Shown: piece by piece, positions 27,593-35,692 of the stretch
How positions within the stretch are numbered: the stretch's first letter is position 1
How the letters are laid out: every line of letters begins with the position of its first letter
NCBI GenBank assembly: GCA_016794345.1
Contig: JAEUKE010000192.1
Coordinates: forward strand, 1 to 64,000
Direction: 5' to 3'
Source of the DNA: Myxococcales bacterium
GTDB lineage: Bacteria; Myxococcota_A; Polyangia; Polyangiales; Polyangiaceae
DNA: 64,000 bases
Made by a program: the position numbers and the translations under genes
The notes under the pieces: generated by a model
The model's input: the letters and a program-made list of their open reading frames with translations, nothing else
Databases searched by the model: none
Told to the model about the DNA's origin: nothing

Positions 27593-28066
27593 ATGTGCGG
27601 TCGCTCCGTCATCCTCCGTGTCTCGGCCGTCTGTCTGCTCCTGCCGGTCGTCGCGACGTGTGGCTCCGGCTTCCCGAAGACGGTCCGCACCTCGAGCGGG
27701 ATGTGGAGCTCGGTGTGCCCTTCCGAGCTGGCGGACGTCGAGCAAGGCGCACACTGCGCGCCGCCAGGCGCCTTCGCCGACGCGCCCGACACGCGCCCCG
27801 TCTGCGACTACCCCGAGGGCTACTGCGGCTGTGAGCCCCGCGGCAGAGGCGGCGAATACGTCTGGGTCTGCACCCCGGATCCGGCGGCGGTGGTATGCCC
27901 GTTCGATCGACACGAGCGTCCCGTCGACGACGGAGATGCGTGTGATCAGCTCGGCAAGATCTGCTCGTACGACGAGGGGGAGGGTTGTTTCCGCAGCTAC
28001 ACCTGTCGTGCTGGTCGCTGGCGCGCGGGCGCGCTCAGCTGTCATGAGCCGCTTGCCTCTCCCTGA
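27593..28066 (+). CDS. cysteine-rich lipoprotein
   Basis: 157 residues with a signal peptide ending in the lipobox-like VATC. The mature part is rich in cysteines (VCPSE, HCAPP, VCDYPEGYCGCEP, VCTPD, VCPFD, ACDQLGKICSYDEGEGCFRSYTC), arranged like small disulfide-bonded extracytoplasmic modules. No enzyme motif is visible. Similar short Cys-rich lipoproteins of unknown role are common in Polyangiales. It follows the kinase-cNMP gene by 41 bp and has its own -10-like box. Confidence 0.65.
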   Translation: MCGRSVILRVSAVCLLLPVVATCGSGFPKTVRTSSGMWSSVCPSELADVEQGAHCAPPGAFADAPDTRPVCDYPEGYCGCEPRGRGGEYVWVCTPDPAAVVCPFDRHERPVDDGDACDQLGKICSYDEGEGCFRSYTCRAGRWRAGALSCHEPLASP

Positions 28067-28205
28067 GAGAAAGCTCCACGTGGCGGGCCGCGGCTCCCAT
28101 TCGAGGCGCGCTGCCGCGGTGACCGTTGTCACGCCCGAAGATCCTGCCTGATTGGGCGACGTTCGCGTCGTCGTGGCTCGGCATACAAGGTGCTCGACGC
28201 CACGC

Positions 28206-29354
28206 ATGCGACTCTCCCAACCGTCTCGTCGTCATCTCCCGTGGGTGCTCGCCTGCGGCGGGCTCCTCTGGCTTGGCTGCAGCGACGACGCAGCGCAGGC
28301 CACCGACGGAAGTGGCAACGGCGGGGTCGGCGCCGGCAACAGCACGGGCCCGGGCTCCGGCGGCGGCTCCACCGTCCCGCCGCTCGTCGATCAGATCGAG
28401 GGCGTGAGCGTGGCCACCATCGCCGGCTCCGCCGACCCGGGTGACAGCGACACGCCGCCCGGCAGCTTCAACAACCCCGCCAACCTCACCGTCGACGAAG
28501 ACGGTACGGTCATCATTGCGGACTTCGACAACGGCATGATCCGCACGCTCGCGGCCGACGGTACGCCGGGCACGTTGACGAGCCAGACGGGCTTTCGCAG
28601 GCCGTTCGGGCTCGCCCTCACCGACGACGGAAAGATCGTCGCGCAGACGGACTGGACCGCCACAGGCGACAACGGCGGCGCCACGGGAGGGGTCCTCTGG
28701 CTCGTCGATCGCACGACCGGCGCGGCCGAGGTCCTGGCCCCGGACGTGGGTCGCCCGCGTGGGCTCACGCGGGTCGACGCGTCGCGGCTGGTCGTCTCCG
28801 ACGTGGAGCGCCACGACGTGCGGCTCTTCGACCTGTCCACCAGCGCGATGACGGCGCTCGCCGGCAAGACGGGCGAAAAGGGCTACGTGGACGGCGTCGG
28901 CGAGGCCGCTCGGTTCGACCGCCCCTACGGCTCGGTCCGCCTCCCCTCCGGGGACGTCGCGATCGCCGACCAAGGCAACCACGTGATCCGCCTCGTCTCT
29001 CTTGACGGTACCGTCAGCACGCTCGCCGGCACCGGGACGGCCGGCATGGTCGACGGTCCTGCCGCCGACGCGCGCTTCGATCGTCCGCAGGACCTCGCGG
29101 TCGACGCGGCCGGCAACATCTACGTCTCGGACATCGGCAACCATCGGATTCGCAGGATCTCCGCTGACGGGAAGGTCCAGACGGTCGCCGGCGACGGCAC
29201 GGCCGGGTTCAGGGACGGCTCCGGCAGCGAGGCCCAGTTCTTCGGGCAGGAAGGCATCGATCTGAGCCCCGATGGGAGGACCCTTTACGTAGCGGACGGC
29301 ACGAACGGGGAGGTCGAGCCGTACCACCGGATCCGCGCCGTGGCCCTGCCCTGA
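28206..29354 (+). CDS. NHL-repeat beta-propeller lipoprotein
   Basis: 382 residues. The signal peptide ends in WLGC (lipobox), with a Gly/Ser/Thr linker. The body carries NHL-type repeats (NPANLTVDEDGTVIIADFDNGMIR, RPQDLAVDAAGNIYVSDIGNHRIRR), about six blades of a propeller. NHL propellers usually bind protein or carbohydrate ligands, and no catalytic residues are evident. It is likely anchored on the cell surface. A strong terminator follows 11 nt after the stop, so it is a single-gene transcript. Confidence 0.82.
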   Translation: MRLSQPSRRHLPWVLACGGLLWLGCSDDAAQATDGSGNGGVGAGNSTGPGSGGGSTVPPLVDQIEGVSVATIAGSADPGDSDTPPGSFNNPANLTVDEDGTVIIADFDNGMIRTLAADGTPGTLTSQTGFRRPFGLALTDDGKIVAQTDWTATGDNGGATGGVLWLVDRTTGAAEVLAPDVGRPRGLTRVDASRLVVSDVERHDVRLFDLSTSAMTALAGKTGEKGYVDGVGEAARFDRPYGSVRLPSGDVAIADQGNHVIRLVSLDGTVSTLAGTGTAGMVDGPAADARFDRPQDLAVDAAGNIYVSDIGNHRIRRISADGKVQTVAGDGTAGFRDGSGSEAQFFGQEGIDLSPDGRTLYVADGTNGEVEPYHRIRAVALP

Positions 29355-29365
29355 CCCACCTCGGC

Positions 29366-29397
29366 GGCGCCCGTTCTGTGACGGGCGCCGTTGTTGT
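29366..29397 (+). terminator. intrinsic terminator
   Basis: A perfect 9-bp stem, GGCGCCCGT/ACGGGCGCC, with a 6-nt loop is followed by GTTGTTGT. This is a good Rho-independent terminator for the NHL lipoprotein gene. The TACCCT promoter hexamer of the sigma gene abuts its tail. Confidence 0.75.
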
Positions 29398-29402
29398 ACC
29401 CT
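29397..29402 (+). promoter_or_regulatory. -10-like hexamer TACCCT
   Basis: TACCCT lies 9 nt before the ATG of the sigma factor gene and overlaps the end of the preceding terminator, so the sigma-kinase pair has its own short-leader promoter. Confidence 0.35.
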
Positions 29403-29411
29403 TCGCCTTCC

Positions 29412-30077
29412 ATGTCGCTCGATGGAGCCGCGGAGAGCGTCGAGACGGTCGAGTCGCGAGCCTTGCTCGCGCTCGCCGCCGGCGACCGCGAGCAGGCGGC
29501 GACCCTGATGCTCCGCGAGCACGGGCCGGAGGTGTCGCGTTTCCTCGCCGCGCTCCACCGCGACCCGGACGACGCCGCCGAGGTCTTCTCCGCGTTTGCG
29601 GAGGCCCTCTGGAAGTCGGTCGCGAGCTTCGAAGGGCGCAGCTCGGTGCGGACGTGGATGTTCGCGGTCGCCCGGCGCGTCTCGCTCCGCTACCGCCGCG
29701 ACGAGCGCCGGCGCCGCAAGCGCTTCCAGCCCCTCCCCGAGGGCTCCGCGCTCCTCGCGGTGGAAGCCCAGCTGCGGACGGCGACGCTCTCCTTCTTGAA
29801 GACCGAGCGACGCTCCAAGCTCACCGCCTTGCGCGAGTCGCTCCCGGTGGAAGACCAGATGCTCCTCATGCTGCGCGTCGACCGGAAGCTCGCCTGGAAC
29901 GAGCTCGCCGTCGTCCTCAGCGAAGCGGAAGGCGACGACGACGTGAGAGCGGCGCTCGCCGAGGACGCGCAGAAGCGCGAGGCCGCGCGGCTCCGGAAGA
30001 AATTCCAGCTGCTCAAGGAGCGGCTGCGTGAGCTGGGCCGGCGCGAAGGCCTCATCGGCGGCGACGACACGCAATGA
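29412..30077 (+). CDS. ECF-type sigma-70 family sigma factor
   Basis: A 221-residue sigma factor of ECF size. Region 2 is readable (PDDAAEVFSAFAEALWKSVASF, then RSSVRTWMFAVARRVSLRYRR), and region 4 covers LTALRESLPVEDQMLLMLRVDRKLAWNELAVVL. Region 4 is followed by an acidic/Ala insert before a basic helix (RLRKKFQLLKERLRELG), which is unusual. No anti-sigma factor is next to it. Instead it overlaps by 4 bp (ATGA) a soluble Ser/Thr kinase gene, as in known phosphorylation-controlled ECF groups. It probably directs polymerase to stress or developmental genes. Its promoters are unknown. Confidence 0.82.
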   Translation: MSLDGAAESVETVESRALLALAAGDREQAATLMLREHGPEVSRFLAALHRDPDDAAEVFSAFAEALWKSVASFEGRSSVRTWMFAVARRVSLRYRRDERRRRKRFQPLPEGSALLAVEAQLRTATLSFLKTERRSKLTALRESLPVEDQMLLMLRVDRKLAWNELAVVLSEAEGDDDVRAALAEDAQKREAARLRKKFQLLKERLRELGRREGLIGGDDTQ

Positions 30078-32470
30078 CCAACGCGGCCGACGTCGAGAGC
30101 GTCGACTCCTTCCTCGCCGAGCTCGCGCGCATCTCGACGATCTCGCCCGCCGTTCCGCTGCCTTCCTTCGAGCCCGGGTTCGTCCTCGCTCGACGGTACG
30201 AGCTGAAGCGCGCGATCGGTCGCGGCGCGCACGGGGTCGTCTGGACCGCCGCGGACGCGCTCACGAGCTCGGACGTCGCCATCAAGCTCCTCCGCACCAG
30301 CGAAAAGACCGAGGCGGCTCGCGTCTGCGCAGAGGTCGCGACGCTTCGGCGCCTCAACCTGCCGGGCGTGGTCCACCTCGTGGACGACGGCATGGAGCAG
30401 GGGTCCTTGTTCCTGGTGATGCCGCTCGTCGACGGACAGCCCTTCCCCGGCTTCGACACGCCGGCGGATTGGGCGGCGCTGAAGGGCCCGCTCTCCGCGC
30501 TCCTCTCCAGCCTCGCACACGTGCACGCCGCGGGGATGGTCCACCGGGATCTCAAGCCCGCCAACGTCCTCGTCGATCGGGCCGGGCACCCGACCATCCT
30601 GGACTTCGGCCTCGTGCGAGCGCTCACGTTCGAAGACCTGCTCGGCTCCGGCATGATCGCCGGCACGCCTGCTTATCTCGCGCCCGAGCAGGCCTCGGGA
30701 GCCAACATCGGCCCGACGGCCGATCTCTACGCGGTAGGTGTGATGGCCTACGCCGCGCTCGCGGGCCGCTTCCCCCATCAGGCGCCCGACCTCCGGCTGC
30801 TCCTCGCCGCAAAGCGAACGCGCCCGCCACCGCTCGCCACGGTCGCTCCCGGTGTGCCGCGAGAGGTCGCGGCGGCGATCGATGCCATGCTGGCGCCGAG
30901 GCCCGACAAGCGACCCGCGACCGCAGACGACGCGCTCGCGAGGCTCGATCCCACGTCGGCCGGTCGGGCGGGTTGGGCCAGCGCGCGAACGGCGCGCCTC
31001 GAGGTCCGCGATCCGGTCACGGTGGAGGGCCTGGAGCAGCTGTTCGAGAGCCAGCTGCCGTGGACCAGGAGAGACGCCGCCAAGCTCCTCTTCGATCGAG
31101 CGGGCGCGAGCGCGTCCGGCGTGCGGAACGAGGTCGAAGCCTGGGTGCGCGCCGGGTGGTGCCGCCAGAACGCAGGCGCATCGCCGAAGCTCTTCGTCGA
31201 CGACGAGACGATCGACAAGCTCGCGATCGGTTTCGCGTTCGGCATGCCCGAGAGCTCGCTGGCCTTTGCCCAGGAAGCGATCGAGCTGGCGCGAAGGGCA
31301 GCCGAGAGCGGACAGCTCGGCCGAGCGACGGCGCTCTTGCAAGAGTCCCTCTCTGCGCTCCGCCACGCGCCGTCGGCGCCCGAGGCGCTCGTCCTCCGCG
31401 CGCTCAGCCTCCAGGTCGAGGTCGCGGTGGCGATGGGGACGCCGGGCGCGCTGGACCACGTCCTCTACGAGATCTGCCGGGTCGACGGCGTCACGTCGCC
31501 ACTCCTCGGCCAGCTCGAGGCGCTCGTGCGCGCGGCCCTCGCCGTCGGCGCGTGGACCGAGCGCGCCCTGGATCTCGCCGACGCGCTCCCCCCGTTCGAA
31601 GACGAGGCGCTCGAGCGCCTGCGCAACGGCGTCCGCGTCCTCGCGGCGCGTCGCGTCTCGCTCGAGCGCGAGGAGACACTCATCGAACGGCTCTCGAGGG
31701 AGGCCAGCCCCGAAGCATCGGCGATGACACGCGCGGCGATGGCGCAATGGAAGGGGCGCTTGCGATACCGACAGGGGCGCTTCGAAGAAGCGGCCCTGTG
31801 CCACGGCGAGGCCGCCGAGGCCGCAACCTGGGCGACGGAGCGCGCGGTCGCGCTCGGCAGCCAGGCGTCCGCCCTGATGGAGGCGTTTGCGTTCGACGAG
31901 GCCGCCAAGATCGCGCCGCTCGCGGTGGAGGCCGCCGTCGCCTGTCGGCACGCCTACGGCTGGGCTCGTGCGCTCTGGGCCCAGCGGATGAACGCCTACC
32001 GCCGCGAGGAGCGCGTCTCACCCGATCTCGGGTTCGTCGAGGCCGTCGCCTCGCTCCGCATGACGGAGCTCCACTCGCTCGTGTGCCTCTCCGAGGCTGC
32101 GTTCGCCTGGCGGCTCGGGAGCACAGCGGCCGCGCTCGAGCTCGCGACACGAGCCAGACAAGGATGGACCTCGGTCGGTGAGCGCGGCGGCGGGCTGCTC
32201 CTCGCCTCCGCGCTCACGGTCGCGTGCTCGCCGGAGGCCCCCGACGACACGGCGGTGCGGGATCTCCTCGGCGGGGCGGCCCGCTGCAACGTGCCCGGCA
32301 TCGGGATCCAGGTGTTCGGGCTCGTCGCGCCCAGGCTCCGCGAGCTCGGCGTGGAGGACGCCACGATTTCCTCGCTGGCGGCCCAGATCGACAGGCGGCA
32401 CTGGGGCTACCGGATCGACGTGCTCTCCGTCGACGAGTCGCTGCAGCGGCTCAGCTGCAGACCGCCGTGA
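30074..32470 (+). CDS. soluble Ser/Thr protein kinase with C-terminal helical repeats
   Basis: 798 residues without a transmembrane segment. The kinase has GRGAHGVVW, the Lys in AIKLLR, HRDLKPANVL with Asp159 and DFGLVRAL with Asp177, then APEQASG. From about residue 300 the sequence is a long helical TPR-like solenoid as in PknK-type or MalT-like regulators. It overlaps the sigma factor gene by 4 bp, so translation is coupled and the sigma factor is a probable partner or substrate. The 3' end overlaps the convergent basic-tail gene by 20 bp. ATG 30074 is fixed by the overlap. Confidence 0.9.
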   Translation: MTNAADVESVDSFLAELARISTISPAVPLPSFEPGFVLARRYELKRAIGRGAHGVVWTAADALTSSDVAIKLLRTSEKTEAARVCAEVATLRRLNLPGVVHLVDDGMEQGSLFLVMPLVDGQPFPGFDTPADWAALKGPLSALLSSLAHVHAAGMVHRDLKPANVLVDRAGHPTILDFGLVRALTFEDLLGSGMIAGTPAYLAPEQASGANIGPTADLYAVGVMAYAALAGRFPHQAPDLRLLLAAKRTRPPPLATVAPGVPREVAAAIDAMLAPRPDKRPATADDALARLDPTSAGRAGWASARTARLEVRDPVTVEGLEQLFESQLPWTRRDAAKLLFDRAGASASGVRNEVEAWVRAGWCRQNAGASPKLFVDDETIDKLAIGFAFGMPESSLAFAQEAIELARRAAESGQLGRATALLQESLSALRHAPSAPEALVLRALSLQVEVAVAMGTPGALDHVLYEICRVDGVTSPLLGQLEALVRAALAVGAWTERALDLADALPPFEDEALERLRNGVRVLAARRVSLEREETLIERLSREASPEASAMTRAAMAQWKGRLRYRQGRFEEAALCHGEAAEAATWATERAVALGSQASALMEAFAFDEAAKIAPLAVEAAVACRHAYGWARALWAQRMNAYRREERVSPDLGFVEAVASLRMTELHSLVCLSEAAFAWRLGSTAAALELATRARQGWTSVGERGGGLLLASALTVACSPEAPDDTAVRDLLGGAARCNVPGIGIQVFGLVAPRLRELGVEDATISSLAAQIDRRHWGYRIDVLSVDESLQRLSCRPP

Positions 32471-32933
32471 CGGTCTGGTATTGCGTCGCGTTCAGCCCGG
32501 ACGGAGCGAGCACGGCCTCGCGCGTGCCGATGTAGATGTAGCGCGTGGTCACGTCCGTGCTCTCGCCGGTGCGATTCTGGAAGCTCGGGAAGGTGTAATA
32601 CCCGCGACGGAGGCCGTTGTAGCCGGTGCCCACGCCGGCCGCCGACGTGTTGTAGAGCTGCCACGTCTCGGTGCAGTTCCTGGCCCCGGTGCCCTTCACG
32701 TAGACCAGCCCCGCTTCGTTGCCGTTCTGGACGAGCTGGTAAAATGCGAAGAGGTTCGGGTTGGGCGTGTAGGGCGAGACCTGTTTGAGCTCCATCGACT
32801 GCGCGGTGCGGCGCGGAGCCTTTTTCGCTGACGCCTTCTTCAGCGACGGCTTTTGCGCCTTCTTCGCGGGCGCGTTCTTCTTCGGGGACGGCTTTGTGGG
32901 CGTCTTGGAGCTCGCTGCTCGCTTCGTGGCCAT
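32451..32933 (-). CDS. H1-like basic tail fused to unknown domain
   Basis: 160 residues from ATG 32933. Residues of about 1-45 are Lys/Ala/Pro/Ser-rich with AKKA-type repeats (KKNAPAKKAQKPSLKKAS), like a histone H1 tail. The following about 110 residues form a beta-rich domain with aromatic and Gly-rich strands (NLFAFYQLVQNGNEAGLVYVK, GYYTFPSF, RYIYIGTREAVLAPSG) that I do not recognise. There is no signal peptide. The gene is convergent with the kinase gene and overlaps it by 20 bp. It may bring the basic tail to nucleic acid, but this is speculation. Confidence 0.6.
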   Translation of the reverse strand: MATKRAASSKTPTKPSPKKNAPAKKAQKPSLKKASAKKAPRRTAQSMELKQVSPYTPNPNLFAFYQLVQNGNEAGLVYVKGTGARNCTETWQLYNTSAAGVGTGYNGLRRGYYTFPSFQNRTGESTDVTTRYIYIGTREAVLAPSGLNATQYQTVTAVCS

Positions 32934-32987
32934 ACCCAATTGGTAACCCACCGGCCGGTTTGTGAGCGCAAATTCTCGCGTCGGCCT

Positions 32988-33839
32988 TCACTTCTTCCGA
33001 TCGATCACCCGCTCGTACACCGTGCGCTTCGGCAGGCCGAGCTCGAGCGAGACGATCTCGGCGACCTCCTTCGCGCGGCGGCCCTCCGCGAGGAGCGCGT
33101 CGATGCGCGCGTCGAGCGAGGCGTCGTCGACGGCGGCGGGGGCGCGGCCCTCGTAGGGGCCGAGGACGACGGTCAGCTCGCCGATCCACTCTCGCGAGCC
33201 CTCGGCCCGAAAGAGCGCGGCCGCCGTGCCTCGCAGGAGCTCCTCGTGCAGCTTCGTGAGCTCCCGCGCGACGAGCACGTCGCGCTCGGGCATGACACGC
33301 GCCAGCTCCTCCAGCGTCTCGGCCATGCGCTGGGGCGCCTCGAAGAAGACGATGATGTCAGGATCGTCCGCCAGCTTGGCGAGCGCCTCCAGGCGCTCCT
33401 TGTGCGCGCGCGGCAAGAAGCCCACGAACCGGAACGCCGTCGCGGCGAAGCCGGAGACGCTCACGGCCGCGACCACCGCGCTCGCGCCCGGGATCGCCTC
33501 CACAGCGCCGCCGCGCGCCGCGACCGCGCGGACGAGCGAGCTTCCCGGGTCGCTCACCGCCGGCGTCCCCGCGTCGGTCACGAGGGCGACCGATTCCCCG
33601 GCGACCACCCGATCGGCGAGCCGCTCGATCTCGGCCTCGGAGGCGTGTGCGTCCAGCCGGACCAACGGCTTGCCCGACACGCCGAGGTGCGACAGGAGGT
33701 TCCGCGCGCGGCGCGTGTCCTCCGCCGCGATCACCTGGGCCTCGGCGAGGACGCGGCGGGCCCGCTCGGTGAGGTCGGCGAGGTTGCCGATCGGGGTGCC
33801 GACGACGAAGAGGCGCCCCTCAGCCGGAGCCGACGGCAT
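32988..33839 (-). CDS. rsmI: 16S rRNA (cytidine-1402 2'-O) methyltransferase RsmI
   Basis: A 283-residue enzyme of the tetrapyrrole-methylase fold. The N-terminus GTPIGNLADLTERA, the AAEDTRRARNLL segment, DAGTPAVSDPGSSLV and FFEAPQRMAETL are the RsmI signatures. With SAM it methylates the 2'-OH of C1402 in 16S rRNA, helping decoding fidelity. ATG 33839 overlaps the end of the rpoH gene by 20 bp, so the two are cotranscribed and translationally linked. Length and motifs are normal for the family. Confidence 0.93.
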   Translation of the reverse strand: MPSAPAEGRLFVVGTPIGNLADLTERARRVLAEAQVIAAEDTRRARNLLSHLGVSGKPLVRLDAHASEAEIERLADRVVAGESVALVTDAGTPAVSDPGSSLVRAVAARGGAVEAIPGASAVVAAVSVSGFAATAFRFVGFLPRAHKERLEALAKLADDPDIIVFFEAPQRMAETLEELARVMPERDVLVARELTKLHEELLRGTAAALFRAEGSREWIGELTVVLGPYEGRAPAAVDDASLDARIDALLAEGRRAKEVAEIVSLELGLPKRTVYERVIDRKK

Positions 33840-34959
33840 CGCCCAGCTCGGCCTTGAGGAAGTCGCGCAGCTTGGACGTGAGGCGCGCCTCCAGCTGGCG
33901 CACGCGCTCGCGCGAGATGCCGAACTCGTCACCCAGCTCTTGCAGCGTCAGCGGCTCGTCCGCCGCCATGCGCTTGTCGAAGATGATGACGTCTTTGCCC
34001 TTCAGGGTGTCGCGGAACTCGCGCAGGCGCTCCTGGACCATGCGGTCCATCTGCTGGCGCTCGAGGAGGACCTCCGGGCCGCTGGTCGCCGACGGGAGCA
34101 GATCGACACGCGAGACGCTGCGGCCCTCCGCGTCGCCCACGGGCGCGTCGAGGCTCGCCTCGGCGGATGCGAGGCGCCGATCCATCTCGACGACCTCCTT
34201 CTCTTCCACCCCGAGGCGCTCGGCGATCACGTCCGCCGTGGCGTCGATGCCCATCGCCGCGAGCTTCGCCTTCTCCTTGTTGAGATTGAAGAAGAGCTTG
34301 CGCTGCGCCTGCGTGGTCCCGAGCTTCACGAGGCGCCAGTTGTTGAGGATGAAGCGAAGGATGTACGCGCGGATCCACCAGGCGGCGTAGGAAGAGAGCT
34401 TGACCCCGCGGTAGGGGTCATAGCGCTTCACGGCCTGCATCAGGCCGATGTTCCCCTCCTGGATGAGGTCCATGATGTTCTTGTAGGCGCGCCGGTACTC
34501 GTAGGCGAGCTTCACCACGAGCCGCAGGTTGGCGGTCACCAGGCGCGCGGCCGTGTTGACGTCCTGCGTCTCCTGGTAGTGGCGCGTGAGGCGCTGCTCC
34601 TCCTCGTGGGTGAGGAGCGGGTGGCGCTGGATCTCGCGGAGGTAGGCCTGGAGCGGATCGCGACGCGAGAGCGCACCGTCCGTCGACGCGGGCGCGGCGC
34701 TCTCGGGCGGGAGGTCGACGCTGATCTCGTCGTCGACGACCTCACCCGCGACCTCGATGGGCTCGCCCTCGCCGGCGTCGCCGGTCTCGACCTCGGTGTC
34801 CGACTCTTCTTCCTCCGCGCCCCGACCAGAGGACGGCGGCGGCTCCGATGCGGGAGCCGAACGAGACCCGTAAGACGTGGCCGAGCGCGCGGCCTTGGCC
34901 GCACGCTTCTTGGGCGCTGCTTTGGGCTCTGCGGAGGGGTCCTGCTTCTTGCGGGGCAC
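33820..34959 (-). CDS. rpoH: sigma-32 type RNA polymerase sigma factor with long N-terminal extension
   Basis: 379 residues from GTG 34959, with an excellent AGAGGAGA ribosome site. Sigma regions begin at about residue 101 (DPLQAYLREIQRHPLLTHEEE). Region 2 has IMDLIQEGNIGLMQAVKRYDPYRG and SSYAAWWIRAYILRFI, then the RpoH-box-like QRKLFFNL. Region 4 ends with SRERVRQLEARLTSKLRDFL. Canonical RpoH proteins are about 285 residues, so this one has about 100 extra N-terminal residues, first Lys/Ala-rich then acidic. It should direct heat-shock or related stress transcription. It heads an operon with rsmI. Confidence 0.88.
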   Translation of the reverse strand: MPRKKQDPSAEPKAAPKKRAAKAARSATSYGSRSAPASEPPPSSGRGAEEEESDTEVETGDAGEGEPIEVAGEVVDDEISVDLPPESAAPASTDGALSRRDPLQAYLREIQRHPLLTHEEEQRLTRHYQETQDVNTAARLVTANLRLVVKLAYEYRRAYKNIMDLIQEGNIGLMQAVKRYDPYRGVKLSSYAAWWIRAYILRFILNNWRLVKLGTTQAQRKLFFNLNKEKAKLAAMGIDATADVIAERLGVEEKEVVEMDRRLASAEASLDAPVGDAEGRSVSRVDLLPSATSGPEVLLERQQMDRMVQERLREFRDTLKGKDVIIFDKRMAADEPLTLQELGDEFGISRERVRQLEARLTSKLRDFLKAELGDAVGSG

Positions 34960-35038
34960 GAGTTCTCCTCTGTATGTCAGATTGTGGAGCGGGGGGGTAG
35001 TGCTCTCGCTTTCCCGACGTGCTACGCCCCTCCTCGCA

Positions 35039-35692
35039 GTGAGTGTGGGCGGTCCGTCGCAAGCCGAGCGGGTGCGGAGCCTGCGACCCTGGTTCCTGGT
35101 CGCCGCCATGATTCTCACGTGGCTGATGGGCGTCCGCGGTGTCACCACGGGGTGCGAGAACGCGCTCTTCCTCCGGAACGGGGCCATGCCGGACGACGTC
35201 GCCGCCCTCGAGGCCGCCCAGTCCACCCGGGACGATCGTGCGCGGTCGGAGTACCTCGCGGTCATCCGGACCCGTGCCATCGCGGAGCACCGCGAGCGCA
35301 CCCTCCCGCTCGCCGTGGGGCGCACCCTCTTGTCGTTCTTGCTCGTCGTGGCGAGCGCGATGGTCCTGTCCGGACGAACAGGCGCGAGATCGTTTGCCGT
35401 CCAAGCGCTCTCGGCGAACGCGGTGCTCGCCCTGGTGGACTATTTCGTCACAAAACCGGTGCGCACGCAGTGGTTCGAGGAGTGGTCCCGGTCGGGCGTG
35501 CTGATGGACGATCCCTACGTCGCGCCCCTCGTGTCCCCCGCGGCGCTGGAGTGGTGGAGCGGCGTCGGCCTCGCGTTCGAGACGGGCATCCCTCTCGTCG
35601 CGCTCTTCGCCGTGCTCTCGCGGAAGAGCCAGACGTTTTTCGTGGCCGCGGCGCAGGCCGAGCAGGGCCGCGAGCGCGAAGACGAGCCGTGA
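35039..35692 (+). CDS. hypothetical membrane protein
   Basis: 217 residues from GTG 35039; GTG 35045 or GTG 35072 are alternatives. Four hydrophobic segments are likely membrane helices (PWFLVAAMILTWLMGV, VGRTLLSFLLVVASAMVL, FAVQALSANAVLALVDYFV and WWSGVGLAFETGIPLVALFAVL). I do not recognise the family. The stop overlaps the start of mutL as GTGA, so the genes are coupled, though there is no obvious functional link. It is divergent from rpoH with 79 bp between starts. Confidence 0.6.
   Translation: MSVGGPSQAERVRSLRPWFLVAAMILTWLMGVRGVTTGCENALFLRNGAMPDDVAALEAAQSTRDDRARSEYLAVIRTRAIAEHRERTLPLAVGRTLLSFLLVVASAMVLSGRTGARSFAVQALSANAVLALVDYFVTKPVRTQWFEEWSRSGVLMDDPYVAPLVSPAALEWWSGVGLAFETGIPLVALFAVLSRKSQTFFVAAAQAEQGREREDEP

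Noticed and set aside
28035-30074. A 679-residue antisense frame over the NHL lipoprotein and sigma gene
   Set aside because: It is Arg/Glu/Val-rich without domains, and its sense strand holds two clear genes.
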